Source: Cymodocea nodosa (taxonomy: Eukaryota; Streptophyta; Magnoliopsida; Alismatales; Cymodoceaceae). Taken from it: a stretch of DNA of 64,000 nt. The DNA is taken from NCBI GenBank assembly GCA_036874045.1, contig CM072341.1:11978501-12042500 (forward strand), written 5' to 3'. Below, piece by piece: positions 24,344 through 34,547 of this stretch. Position numbers and translations under genes: made by a program. The notes under the pieces were generated by a model that worked only from the letters and a program-made list of their open reading frames with translations, made no database searches and was not told the origin of the DNA. The first letter of the stretch is position 1. Every line of letters starts with the position of its first letter.

Positions 24344-24361
24344 TCCCCAGCAATGGCGCCA
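24344..24361 (-). other. Primer-binding site
   Basis: On the minus strand TGGCGCCATTGCTGGGGA begins 7 bases after the LTR end. It has the Athila-type PBS wording, reported in that group as complementary to the 3' end of tRNA-Asp. The copy at 59536 reads TGGCGCCATTGCCGGGGA. Confidence 0.85.
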
Positions 24362-24368
24362 TAAAACT

Positions 24369-26310
24369 TGTTTGGGTTTTCCTAGCACTACACTAGAAAA
24401 ACTTGGATTTGTTACTTCTATTTTTACTTAGTTAATTTATCTTTATGCCTATTCTTTCTTTTAAAAGTAAACAAACAACCTTTAATACAATTTAGATATT
24501 AATTCTAATTTGTACTTTAACTGCAAGTGCATAGTGTCTATTGTATCAGTGTGCAAGTACAGGTCGATCCCACAGGGAATTGCTGACGAATTTAAGAAAT
24601 GTTTGATTGTGAACAATTTAAATTTATATTCAATAAGCACTCCGTTGAGTTACAGTTAACTCAACGGACTAAGTTCGTTGAGTTATGGCTAACTCAACGG
24701 ACTATCCTCGTGGACTTAAGTTAACTTCACGAGCCTGTCTCTTCTTTATAATATTGCTGTTTACAGAGGAATTCGGCCAACCATTGGGCGATTCTACAGA
24801 TTGTAAATAACATCAATTAAGCTTTTTAATGCTAGTTAACATTGGATTTATCATTAAGCAATACTAACATTCAGATGATTCAAATAGTCACCATTAAAAT
24901 CTTTAAGTTTTTTGTACAAACCAATTTCAGTAAACTGTAAAATTAAAACTAACGTAAAATAATCATAAAACTGATACAGATAACATTAATCACGATACAA
25001 CACAAACAATACAATACTCAAATACAACATACAAACAAAGATAAATTGTTTTTGGTATTTTTGTTTTGATGTGAACATGGAAATGGGCGAAAGGTGAAAT
25101 GTAAAGTAATCTCACTTGATAGTAAATACTTCCGACACTACTTACAACGCGATTACACCACTAAAAATTAAACCACTTACAATTCTGTCTCCTCTCCCTA
25201 TAGAATCGCGAGTCCAGAATTGCAAGATGATCTCCTCTTCAACATACAGGCATCAACCCGAAGCCAAGGCTAAAAGCTTTACGATCTTCTGAAATATGAG
25301 TCGGTGCTTGGTGAAAATGTCTTCCCTTCCCGCGATGCGATCACTCCTCACAGTGGTTGTCAGACACTATGTTTGGCTCAGAATCGACCCAACATCAGGC
25401 AAGTATTCTCACAGACCTCTGATGATTGGTGATTATGGTGGTGATAACGATGGTTGGTGTGATACTTCGGAGAATCGCCGATACTGTCTGCAGAAAGCTC
25501 GGTGCTCCTCCTCTATATACACTGGCCGTCCATTGATCACACTTTCTTCTTTTTTTCTTCTTTTCTCTTATATTTCTTTAGTAGTAATTACTTTTGCTTG
25601 AATGATCCTTTGGATTTCCTTCCTTCAGATCAACGGTGATGCTTCCTTCTCCATGCACAATTGAATTCCTGCGTGATACGTGCAAACGTGGTTTTTCCTT
25701 CTAACTGTCTGTTCCTGCAATCGCTACAGTGGCATTTTAGAAAATAACTATAAAATACATGCAATAAAGAAATAAGCCGCTAACCTAACGTGTTACCTTA
25801 GTGTATATTCATGTAACTCAACGCATGCAGTTATGCTAATTTAACGAGTTATAACTTAAGTAAATCTACCAGCTCTCGAAACGTGTTAGCAGTAGTTTAA
25901 ACATAAAATAACATTTCGGAGAGTTACAGGTATAACTATCCGATGCTCAGATGCATTTTCGGATAGTTACAGCTAACTCACCGAAAATTCACTTAAGACA
26001 TTCATTCTGGTTTCAACACATGTACATCTGGAAATAATAAAATATTCTTTCTAAACATAACTATTCGACAATTTAAATATAACTATCCGATACATATTCG
26101 GATACTTAAGAATTTCATAGCCTGCAACTTACCGACAGTTCATAAATGTACTAAATTAACATTAATTCCCCAAAATTAAGCAAATTTTTCAATTAAAGCA
26201 TATAACAGTGCAATTATAACATAATGGCTTAATTCTCATATGATAAGCTAAATATTATGCAATTAACTATTATTTAACCATTAATAATATGCACTTTTTC
26301 ATTCTAAACA
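24369..26310 (-). repeat. 5' LTR of the Athila-like element
   Basis: As written on the plus strand it runs from TGTTTGGG to TAAACA. It carries three consecutive palindromes at 24642-24667, 24676-24699 and 24707-24733 and a second palindrome type at 25934-25968 (AACTATCCGA...TCGGATAGTT). An open frame of 63-101 codons on the plus strand (25296-25601), antisense to the element, recurs in the other LTR copies. Confidence 0.95.
24642..24733. repeat. Run of three short palindromes in the 5' LTR
   Basis: Each can fold into a hairpin with a 9-12 bp stem: CCGTTGAGTTA/TAACTCAACGG, CGTTGAGTTA/TAACTCAACG and CTCGTGGA../..TCACGAG with ACTTAAGT in its loop. The same trio recurs at about 12720-12815, 37035-37135, 59130-59230 and 61000-61085. 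The stems contain the pentamer AACGG in inverted pairs. Confidence 0.85.
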
Positions 26311-26315
26311 GTCAC
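26311..26315. repeat. Target-site duplication (right copy)
   Basis: GTCAC follows the right LTR directly, matching 12445-12449. Removing the element and one copy restores the Tekay reading ALLVT...LLQRIKG. Confidence 0.9.
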
Positions 26316-27715
26316 TTAGAGCCTACATTATTGCAAAGGATTAAGGGCAAGCATTAGACTTTGAGTTGCAAAAAATAAGGAAAGTGGTTGATGAGGGTCG
26401 TTGAGCAGTTTTCAAAATTTATGTGGATAACTCATTAAGATTGGTTGACAAACTATGTGTTCCTAATGATGCTAAGTTAAAATAGTTAATTTTATTTGAA
26501 GTGCATAGTTTTAGGTATTCAGTGCATCTTGATGACACCAAAATATATAGAGATTTGAGGAGAAACTTTTGGTAGGATAGAATGAAGGACATAGTAGATT
26601 ATATTGCTCATTATTTGATTTATCAATAAGTCAAAGCAAAGCATCAAAAGCCTCCTAAACTACTTCAGACCTTGCCCATTCTCAAGTCAAAGTGGGAGCA
26701 TATTATAATGAATTTTGTAGCAAGTTTGCCTAAAACTTTGAGGGGCAACAATGCCAATTAGGTTGACCAAGTCTTCTCTTGGTTGATGAAGTTAAGATAA
26801 CTTTGAGCAAGATGGTTGAGATGTATATAAAGGAGATAGTGAGACTACATAGAGTGCCCTTGACCATCACCTCTAATTGAGACTTGAGATTTGTTTCCAA
26901 GTTTTAGGAGAGCCTATACCAAGCTTTAGGCACTAAGGTGTAGTTCAACACCACTTTCTACCATCAAATACATAGTTAGTCAAAGTGAACCATTCAGACC
27001 TTGGAAGATATGTTGAAGGCGTGTGCTATTGATTTTAGAGGCCATTAGAATAAGCACTTGTCATTGATTGAGTTTGCTTATAATAATAGCTTCCAAGTGA
27101 GTATTCAAATAACACTATATGAGGGCTTATATGGTAGGAAACATCACTTGCCTATTTGCTAGGATGATATTAGTGAGAGCTGACACTTAATTTTTAAATT
27201 CATTCAAGACACCCAAGAGAAGATCTAGCAAATCTAAGAGTGATTCAAGGCAACCCAAAGCTGGTAGAAGAGTAATGCAAATTGTTAACGGTGATCCCTT
27301 AAGTTTTAAGAGGGCGATAAGGTCTTTCTATAGATCACTCCTACAAAAGGCATCATACATTTCAAATTTTAAGACAAGTTGAGCCCTCGATATATTGGGC
27401 CATTTGAGATCTTGGTGAGGGTTAGGCTAGTGGCTTACAAATTAGACTTGTTCACAGCCTTGGTTGGAGTGCATAATGTTTTACACGTCTCAATGTTGAA
27501 GAAATATATTTTAGATTTATCTTAATGCTAAACTAGGAGTCGGTATCCATTGGTTAAGACTTAACTTATCAAGAGATACCTATACATATTGTGGACAAAA
27601 AGCTACAAATCCTTAGGAGACAGATTATAAATTATGTCAAGGTGTAGTGGTGGAATCATTTAGAGTGAGAAACCACTTAGAAGTTCGAGGAGGATGTTTA
27701 GAGGCTATACCTCTT
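26316..27715 (+). pseudogene. Tekay-like integrase and chromodomain remnant
   Basis: Continuation of the split chromovirus. Readable blocks are an LQRIKG linker, KAKHQKPPKLLQTLPI and SKWEHIIMNFVASLPKTLRG (core start, about 26635-26745), a QTLEDMLKACAIDF-like block (about 26995-27040), FAYNNSFQ (near 27070-27095) and KLSPRYIGPFEIL with VHNVLHVSMLKKYI (about 27375-27510). A decayed chromodomain (VKV-WWNHLE-ETTWKFEEDV) lies at about 27635-27695. The chromodomain assigns it to the chromoviruses, and the wording fits Tekay/Del. Many stops. Confidence 0.85.
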
Positions 27716-27778
27716 TTTATTTGAGGATTTAAGTAATTTTAAGTTTTGAAGACAAAACTTCTTTTAAAAGGTGTAGAG

Positions 27779-28830
27779 TGTAAGGGCCTAGTGTAATTTC
27801 ACTAAAATCAAATGGCATTTTGGTCATTTCCCGTGGTGGTTATGAAAAGCAAAAATAATCCATATTTTTTCTCTACTCTTCATCTAATCTCCCTTTTACC
27901 TTGCACAGCTGACCAAGTGACTTCAACAATGATTGGGTGAGTAGCTTCTACAGTAGGTGAGTAGGCAAGTTTGATTGGTAAAGCATGAGTGGTGGGAGCT
28001 TCTAGTAGTTTCAATGCACGGGTGAGCATGATCTCAGTGGGGCAAGCATGCATGGAGGGTATACGTCCATACTTCTCCATGGGTGTGTGTAGTTGTGATG
28101 GCTCAACGTTGTAGCATTGGGCATTCAATGAGATTGATGATTTCCAATGTTGTGAGGTAGAGGTGCGAATCAGAGGATCATCAAGTGTGATTCATGAGGA
28201 AAAAGAAGAAGAAGAAAATATAGGATCGACAAAGAGAAGAAAGGAGATTTGAAGATTTTCATCCTCATTGTTGTAAGTAATCCTTCCTCCCCTTTTATTA
28301 TCGAAAATATGCATTTATGCATTTTATTGTTGATTGTCATGTATCTGTTGTGATTATGGTGTGTGTTGAAGCTTAAAATGTGGATTATTGCTTAATGTAG
28401 TTAATCATACAGTTATTAAATTGATTATTTCATATCACGATGATCATTAGTGATGGTAGCTTAATCAACCCATAATTAGTAAGATTTGTAGCTGTAAGGT
28501 GCTTGAATGCATTATTCCCTTATTTTTGGCTATTTACGTATATTTATTAGTGTGCATGACATAATATTGATGATTATTACCTAGTGGTTTTATTTATTGT
28601 AGATTATTTTGATTATATGCATAATACAGATGTTAATGGATAACATAGTTGATTTACGTGGTTTCCTAATATTTTAGATTATGGTGCAATAATGCGAATT
28701 GTGCAATTGTTGTTACTAGTGGTCAACTTATCTTGTATAGTTATTAATGAAAGATGAATCAACTATATTAGTTATGAAACTCAGCCACAAAGACATAGAC
28801 ATGATATTGTGGTATTGTATATACAATTGA
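27779..28830 (+). repeat. 3' LTR of the Tekay/Del-like element, truncated
   Basis: It begins TGTAAGGGCC after a worn purine tract and matches the 5' LTR until about 28830, where similarity stops before the expected GTGTGACA end. It contains about 390 bases (27865-28255) not present in the 5' LTR. Confidence 0.85.
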
Positions 28831-31058
28831 TATGTGCAACCCCCACGTATTCGCGTAGCCACAAGGGCATGGTATTGATACAGTAGAGAAAGTTTTTATA
28901 AATATGTCTGGTTCTATGCATCCCACACGTCAATTGGGTCTTGCACTTGGTATTTTTTCTACACAAGGGTATTTTTAGAAAAGGGGGTCGTGCATGGTAA
29001 CGCAGCGCCTCATCGAGAGAAATAATGCAGAGTACCGTAGCCCTCCTCGCAAGACAAACAAACCCTAATAGAAGAAAAACCATTAATTACACTGCCGATG
29101 TGCATCGTCATGTAAAGCAAAACTTTTGCCTTCCTCTTTCCTTGTTTCAAACATCATTCGTAATGAACTTTGAATTAAAATTTTAACCACCATTTGACAC
29201 ACAAGCAAATTAAACGATGTGGTTGTGCAAATCCCTTCGATGGGGGTGGTGTGGTGTCGACCATGCCATGCCAGCACCCACCCACTGCCCTGCCCACCCG
29301 CCTCTTAAATGGCAGCCAAACATATATGACATGAGACTGGGAGATCATATCACTCTTGTGGCAAATTAATATTTAAAGAGTTGCTGCATGCACCTTCGTA
29401 TATATTCATCTTGCATGAAGAAGGGGAAGGCAAGCAAACAGCTTCGGCTATTCTTTCTTTCCATATATCGATGAACTTAATAATCTCCACACGGCATGCA
29501 CGCATGTGATCTCCAACCAAGCTCCCGATCTAATCAAACAAGCGTTCAACGTGAGTACAGCATGTGACTTTGATACTGGTGGATTTAACATTTTTGTTTT
29601 TTTTTTCAATAGGCCACATCTTAATTACGTATTAATTATTACTTTGTGCTTGTAATTTTGTGAAATATAATGCATATAAAAATATCGATTAAAAGTTAGC
29701 TAGTAAAAAAAAAAAAGAACTCAAGTTCCTTTAAACACGTACACGAGCTTTTGAACGGTACAATGATATATATATATATATATATGATTATATGAAATAT
29801 TTGATTTCCATTAATGTTCAAAAAAAATCTAGATATATATATGTAACAAGCTTTCCCCTTAAATTCTTTTGTTAGAAAATATTAGAATAACGTGACGTTC
29901 TAATTGGTCTTTATTAAAAAAAAAATGTAAATTCCTGACTGTGAGAGTTGGAAAGAAATCTTGTAAAAAAAAGAAAAGAGTAAATATTCATCGTCACTTT
30001 GTTTGAGACAAGCAATAAAATAACTGTGTATCTTTCATTTAAAAGACTACTTGACCTATAAAACTATAGCTAGCAAAACGACAAAATGAAAGGAGAGGAG
30101 AAAATCACTTATTGCCCTCAACTTCACTTTTATTGCTTCAATGTCCAAAAACAGAACCATTAGTGATAGATGAATCAAGTTCAACGTTGGTAGGACTGGT
30201 AATTCTTGTATTATGAGTCACTTGAGTGTCTAGTCTAATTGAATATCTTTGACCATATCTATGCCGAAACTTGTAGTTAAATTATTTAATTAGAAATAAA
30301 TTAAGTTATAAATATTAAGACAAATATTCTTGATAGAATGACTGAAAAGTATATTATTTCTTCGGTCTAACGGATGGAATGATGGTGTCTTATTTTAAAA
30401 AGAAAACTCGTACAGATGCGCTTTGGAAACTATGACCGGTCCAATCAAACGGTAATTGTCGCGGGCATGGAATTAATTGAAATAATTCAATTGTTACATC
30501 ATACACTAAATGACGCTGTCGTCCGAAACAGGTTTGAGATCTTAATGAAAGCGGTCGACCGAATCATCCAAAAATCATATTCCGAAAGCGACCACGGTTT
30601 CCCTTTCCCCCCAAGGAACTGGACAGGTTGTCAGGTTATAAAGAGAAAAATAATGTACATATTGCGATGTATAATGCACATATTATTTGTCAGAAGAGCA
30701 ATTACCTGCGAGTAGATTTTGGTGTTATCGGTCGTGACATTTGATCAAGGGAATCATGGGGCGTCCCCTTCCGTTTCCATCCGAGCAGATTCACACCTTT
30801 CGTTGTGCCAAAGCTTTTATCTATCTATTTTGAAGGAATCAAATTAAACTGGATGAACTGCTCATACACCCTGAACTCGATCTTGATAAGATCTGAGTAC
30901 CTGTGAACGTAAAAGTTACCGTTCTACAGGGAAGACTTGCCACCCTACAGTAAACAAAATGTTCTGTGGGGCTTGGGGTTTGGAGTGCCGGAGAGCAGAA
31001 GGGGGGGAAGCAGAAGAGAGGGCCTGCCTTCACCCTGCATGTCTCACTGCTGCTACCC

Positions 31059-31094
<36 letters not shown>

Positions 31095-31558
31095 TGTGGT
31101 GTTTTGCTCCGCCTGATCGCAGACCCCACGAGGCGTGAACCAGCGCGTCGCTGCCGCAAATGTCGACAAACGACGACCAGCTAACGCGAAACGGGAGGCC
31201 ACTGGTTTTCCTTTTGTAATGACGGTAGATTTGTGTTGTAATTGTTGTGCAGGTAATTCGGAAGGAAATATCATCATCACAGGGTGTTTTTTTTTTGCGC
31301 TTTATAATAAACGGGTAATGTCCTCCTTTTATTAGAGGAGAACGATACAAGAAGTTTGCAGCAGCAGCAGCGGCAGCGTAAAAGACAACAACTTCTTCTA
31401 CTGTAATCACTACGATTATTATTATTCTGATAAATCTCAACTGCCGAATTCGTTTCATTCATGCAGGTGATCGATTCTCTTTACACCAAAGAGGACCCGC
31501 CCATCTTCTCCTCCCCCGTTCTCTGGAGCTTTTTGCCCATCTTCCGTCCACGCCAAGG
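28831..31558. other. Intergenic region downstream of the bHLH gene
   Basis: No gene recognised on either strand. It contains a (TA)n run at about 29765-29785 and a (CT)n run at 31062-31092 (about 31 bases). The last few hundred bases probably include the bHLH 3' UTR. Confidence 0.6.
31062..31092. repeat. (CT)n microsatellite
   Basis: An uninterrupted CT run of about 31 bases located roughly 470 bases beyond the stop codon of the bHLH gene, possibly near or within its 3' UTR. Confidence 0.95.
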
Positions 31559-33001
31559 CTACATGCACCTCCCACCATAGCCGGCGTTCCGGAACAAGGC
31601 TTGCTTTACGTCCTCCGAGCTTAAGATGCCTCTCTGCTCCATGTCCTGAGCAATTTTCAAACCAAACCCAAGTCGGTATCTTTCATGGATAGAAACCAAC
31701 CAATCGATGAATGAAACCAACAACAACAGATGCATAGAAATGGATGAAGAAGGAAAGGAAGCCCCTCTGATACAAACCTCCGAGCAGGACGCTTGCATTC
31801 CAAAGTCATTGAAGCAACTGACCACACACTGCTGGATCTCAAGACCCAGAACCTCCAATGTGCTCACCGTGGAGAGCAGAAGCCCAGGCTTCCCTGCGCA
31901 GCAGATCTCCACTCTGGTGTCCAGCTCTCTCCTTTCAACTTCAAACTGTAACCAACACACGGAAAAGAGAAAACAATAACAACAACACATCTCATCGCCA
32001 AATCTTGTGGGGGGGGAGAACTTGAATCGCCTATTGTCTTTCCCGACTAATATGGAGAAAAGAAAAAGAAAAAGAAAAAGGGTGTGATGTGAGACGACGA
32101 GCTTTTGTTACCACCTGTGGGGTGTTCCTCACAAGCATCTCGTTTGCGCTGACATCTTTGAATGTGCCCAGCGGATTGGGGCGTTGGTGGTGCTCCTCCG
32201 CGTTGGCTCCGCCCCCTGTCTCGATCTCGGCCTGCAACCCTTTGATCCTTTCCAGCAACTCCTTCATGTAATCTATGGTGTCGCCCAAGATCGAAGTCCT
32301 GTCCATCTAATCTACCCATACAACACAACAACGTCATTGGTTTGCTGTTTATGATGCCCAGATCGAAAGTTTGTAGAACGGACCTTGCTTATCTTGGGAA
32401 CGACCGACCGGAGCATGGAGAGACGATCGTTGAGACGCTTCCGGCGCCGTCTCTCAGCCATGAGGTTCTTCGACGGCTGCCCCTCCCCTTTCTTCAGCCG
32501 CACCTTTCTCTCGAGGCAGCAAGACGAGGTGGAAGAAGACGACACCGCCTCGAACCCCAACCCACCACCCATCACCAACGGCTGCTGCTTCTGCTGCTGC
32601 TGACCAACCTCCACCTTGCACACAACTCCCTCGCCGTTCCGCACCGCGCCCACATCCTCGCCACCGCCTACCAAGGCAGCAGCAGAGGAGCAGTGGATCT
32701 CGTTCAACCCACCGCCAAAAGGAGAGCAGTAAGCCAGCCCTCCTCCTCCTCCTCCTCCTCCTTCTCCTCCTCCTCCCCCGCCACCGCCGGTGACCAGCGG
32801 GGCGGGCTCACAGCCGGGAGCGTGCATAGCCATCTCCGACGGCGGAGGCACTCCAAACGGCTCGACGGCAAGATGGTGGTTGGCGTAGTCGACGAAGCAA
32901 TCAGGGGGGAAGAGGTCGGCCATTCCCGGGGGGAAGGCATCCCACGCGTCTCTCCTCAACGCGAGGAGCTCCTCCAGGAAGGCATGGTCGTCCATCTCCA
33001 T
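31559..33001 (-). CDS. BHLH93: bHLH transcription factor of the bHLH93/bHLH61 group
   Basis: Four exons on the minus strand, 33001-32384, 32306-32115, 31945-31778 and 31645-31559, join in phase 0 at GT–AG introns and encode 354 residues, against about 351 in Arabidopsis bHLH93. The N-terminus [20 protein letters not shown] is a group signature. A glycine-rich run follows (plus strand 32740-32790). The basic helix-loop-helix spans [32 protein letters not shown] and [20 protein letters not shown], with exon 1 ending exactly after the first helix and loop. An ACT-like dimerisation fold lies in exon 3 ([19 protein letters not shown]). The C-terminus is [15 protein letters not shown]. The first in-frame ATG (33001) was chosen because the upstream codons hold no other ATG. 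Arabidopsis bHLH93 (NFL) promotes flowering in short days through gibberellin; that function is transferred by similarity only. Confidence 0.93.
32740..32790 (-). repeat. Trinucleotide run encoding a glycine tract
   Basis: CCT/CTC triplets on the plus strand encode about 8 Gly, a Glu and about 9 Gly in the bHLH protein, between the N-terminal motif and the DNA-binding domain. It is a slippage-prone stretch and a likely site of length polymorphism. Confidence 0.9.
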
Positions 33002-33048
33002 CACGCGCTCCGGCAAGGACTTGGGGGTGGATTGAGGTGTTGATGTGT

Positions 33049-33057
33049 CTATTTATG
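33049..33057 (-). promoter_or_regulatory. TATA-like box of the bHLH gene
   Basis: On the minus strand CATAAATAG lies about 50 bases ahead of the start codon. Usual spacing would put transcription start very near the ATG, giving a short 5' UTR; a more distal start is also possible. Confidence 0.5.
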
Positions 33058-34134
33058 GGTGGGGGGAAGATGTGGTGGTGCAGATCAGACGACAAATATT
33101 CCCTGTAATAAATGAAGTGTGGGTATGTTGTGGTTGTGTGGTGATGGGGTTGGACATTGGAAGGTTAGGTGACTTCTTCCGTCCACTTTGTCTTCTCCAT
33201 CTCATACGTGAGATGGATGATTGACGGATCCAGAGTTCATTTGCTGAAATGAAACCTGGTTATTCTAATAATCATCAACTTAATTATTATTATTTTTCTT
33301 TTAAGCATGCGAACAAATACTTCAAGATATTAAGGTTAACGAGAAACATAACAAAAAGGCCAATCACAGCACCGGGCTTTAATTATCTCATCTTCCACAT
33401 GATCGAAACCTCCATGAACCCAGACCTCTCTCGTTCATCGAATATAAATGGAATAAACTGAAGGACCCCGCAGCACCGTCGAACCAAGACGGGCGTCTTA
33501 TTCGTCGTACTTTTCTCACCGTAAAAATTAAGATCACACGGGGCCTTAAGGCGTTTTGGACTTCTCTCAGTCTCCAGCTGTGCGCGGCAAAAGGTGAGTG
33601 AAAAACCACGGTGGGGGGGGGGGGGTAAAAAAGAAAAACAAAGGAAGAGAAAGAAGAAGAAGATGAGACCGATCGAGAAGTAAACGAAGAAGACGAGAAT
33701 CTATCCACACATGAGAGAATCTATGGGCCTAATGGTACATCGCCCACCACCAACGGCGGTATCAATGATTGAAACGGAGTCCCTCGTCCTTTCCCGTCCC
33801 GGATTCCAACCCTCTGCCGGAACCCAGCGCCCCTTCCCTCCTCCTCCTACGCCCGAAACCCAAGCATCGCGCCCTTGGCATGCATGTCGGCGGCATGTCT
33901 TCTTCCTCCTCTTCCACCCCCCACCCTTCCTGCTCCGCTTGCCACCTTTTTCTTTTGTATGGTGGGTGATTAGCGAGGTCGGGGGTGATGATTAATTAAG
34001 GCTAACCGCGTCTTCTTTGTGCGTGCGACTTTTGACTTCTGCATCAGTTTCGGATTTTCACGTGCATGGAGTTTTTCCAGCATCTCTACTGAACAACTAA
34101 ATGTAATAGTTTGATAAGCTCTTGTCCTGGATCA
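33058..34134. other. Upstream region of the bHLH gene
   Basis: About 1.1 kb with no gene. It includes a run of 13 G (33613-33625), a moderately GC-rich stretch (33720-33960) and TTGAC cores near 34030. It ends where a Reina-like LTR begins. Confidence 0.6.
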
Positions 34135-34307
34135 TGTGACGTCCGTTTGGACGTCAACCGGATGCCCAATCGGGTATTTGGATTTGGCTGTCTCCACGCT
34201 AGCCCTAGAGAAAGGTAGGACAATACGTGGTGAGCCCGAGCAACCTCCTCCTCACTTTCTTTGATTCTTCCTAATCCTTCTCTTCTATTCGTTGAACCTT
34301 TTCTATT
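34135..34307 (+). repeat. Fragment of the left LTR of a Reina-like chromovirus
   Basis: It starts TGTGACGTCC and aligns by eye with 39055-39262 (shared AATCGGGTATTTGG-like, AGAAAGGTAGGACAATACGTGG and TCTTCTATT segments). It is interrupted at about 34307 by the rearranged Athila-like copy. Confidence 0.75.
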
Positions 34308-34547
34308 TACTTCGACTCAATTCAATTCAGTTCAATTCCTCAACAACGGTGCCATAAAACTTGTTTGTGTTTTCCCAACACTACACTAGAAAAACTTGGA
34401 TTTGTTACTTCTATTTTTACTTAGTTAATTTACCTTTATGCCTATTCTTTCTTTTAAAAGTAAACAAACAACATTTAATGCAATTTAGATATTAATTCTA
34501 ATTTGTACTTTAACTTTAAGTACACAGTGTCTATTGTATCAATTTTC

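Larger units (their letters stand above)
12450..26310 (-). mobile_element. Athila-like Ty3/gypsy retrotransposon with displaced gag and captured F-box gene
   Basis: A complete 13.9-kb insertion framed by LTRs 12450-14462 and 24369-26310 and by the duplication GTCAC. Its genes read on the minus strand. From the primer-binding site (24344-24361) the order is zinc-knuckle ORF, protease, RT, RNase H, integrase N-terminus only, about 1.6 kb of palindrome-rich non-coding DNA, gag capsid domain, F-box gene, an internal polypurine tract and a terminal polypurine tract. Athila lineage is inferred from the PBS sequence, the gag capsid motifs and the protease/RT wording. In canonical members gag lies directly after the PBS and the integrase core follows RNase H; neither holds here. 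Isolated stops and one frameshift interrupt the ORFs, far fewer than in the host element, and the LTRs are very similar, so it is the younger insertion. Confidence 0.92.
8015..28830 (+). mobile_element. Decayed Ty3/gypsy chromovirus, Tekay/Del lineage, split by a nested Athila-like element
   Basis: A near full-length but old LTR retrotransposon. The 5' LTR is 8015-9310, the internal region begins at 9311, and the 3' LTR begins at 27779 and is cut off near 28830. In plus-strand order one can still read gag, protease, RT and RNase H (to 12449), and then, after the nested insertion, integrase and a chromodomain (26316-27715). Joining across the insertion restores the usual Tekay order and the linker before integrase. 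The frames hold dozens of stops and shifts, so the element is dead. The internal piece of the nested element (12450-26310) is not part of it. The truncated 3' LTR prevents recovery of a target duplication. Confidence 0.9.

Noticed and set aside
28831-29280. Organelle DNA insertion or tRNA gene
   Set aside because: The stretch has higher GC than its neighbours, but no chloroplast or mitochondrial gene and no tRNA A/B boxes with a cloverleaf could be found.
30416-30715. Open frame of about 100 codons upstream of the bHLH 3' end
   Set aside because: No family resemblance, no introns or promoter, composition like the surrounding spacer.
33613-33625. Poly-G run as a functional G-quadruplex (also at 40898-40913 and 43718-43727)
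   Set aside because: Single homopolymer runs do not show the four-tract pattern, and they are prone to sequencing error.
34130-34134. GATCA as target duplication of the Reina-like element
   Set aside because: GATCA occurs several times downstream but never after a convincing LTR end in CA, so no pair can be assigned.
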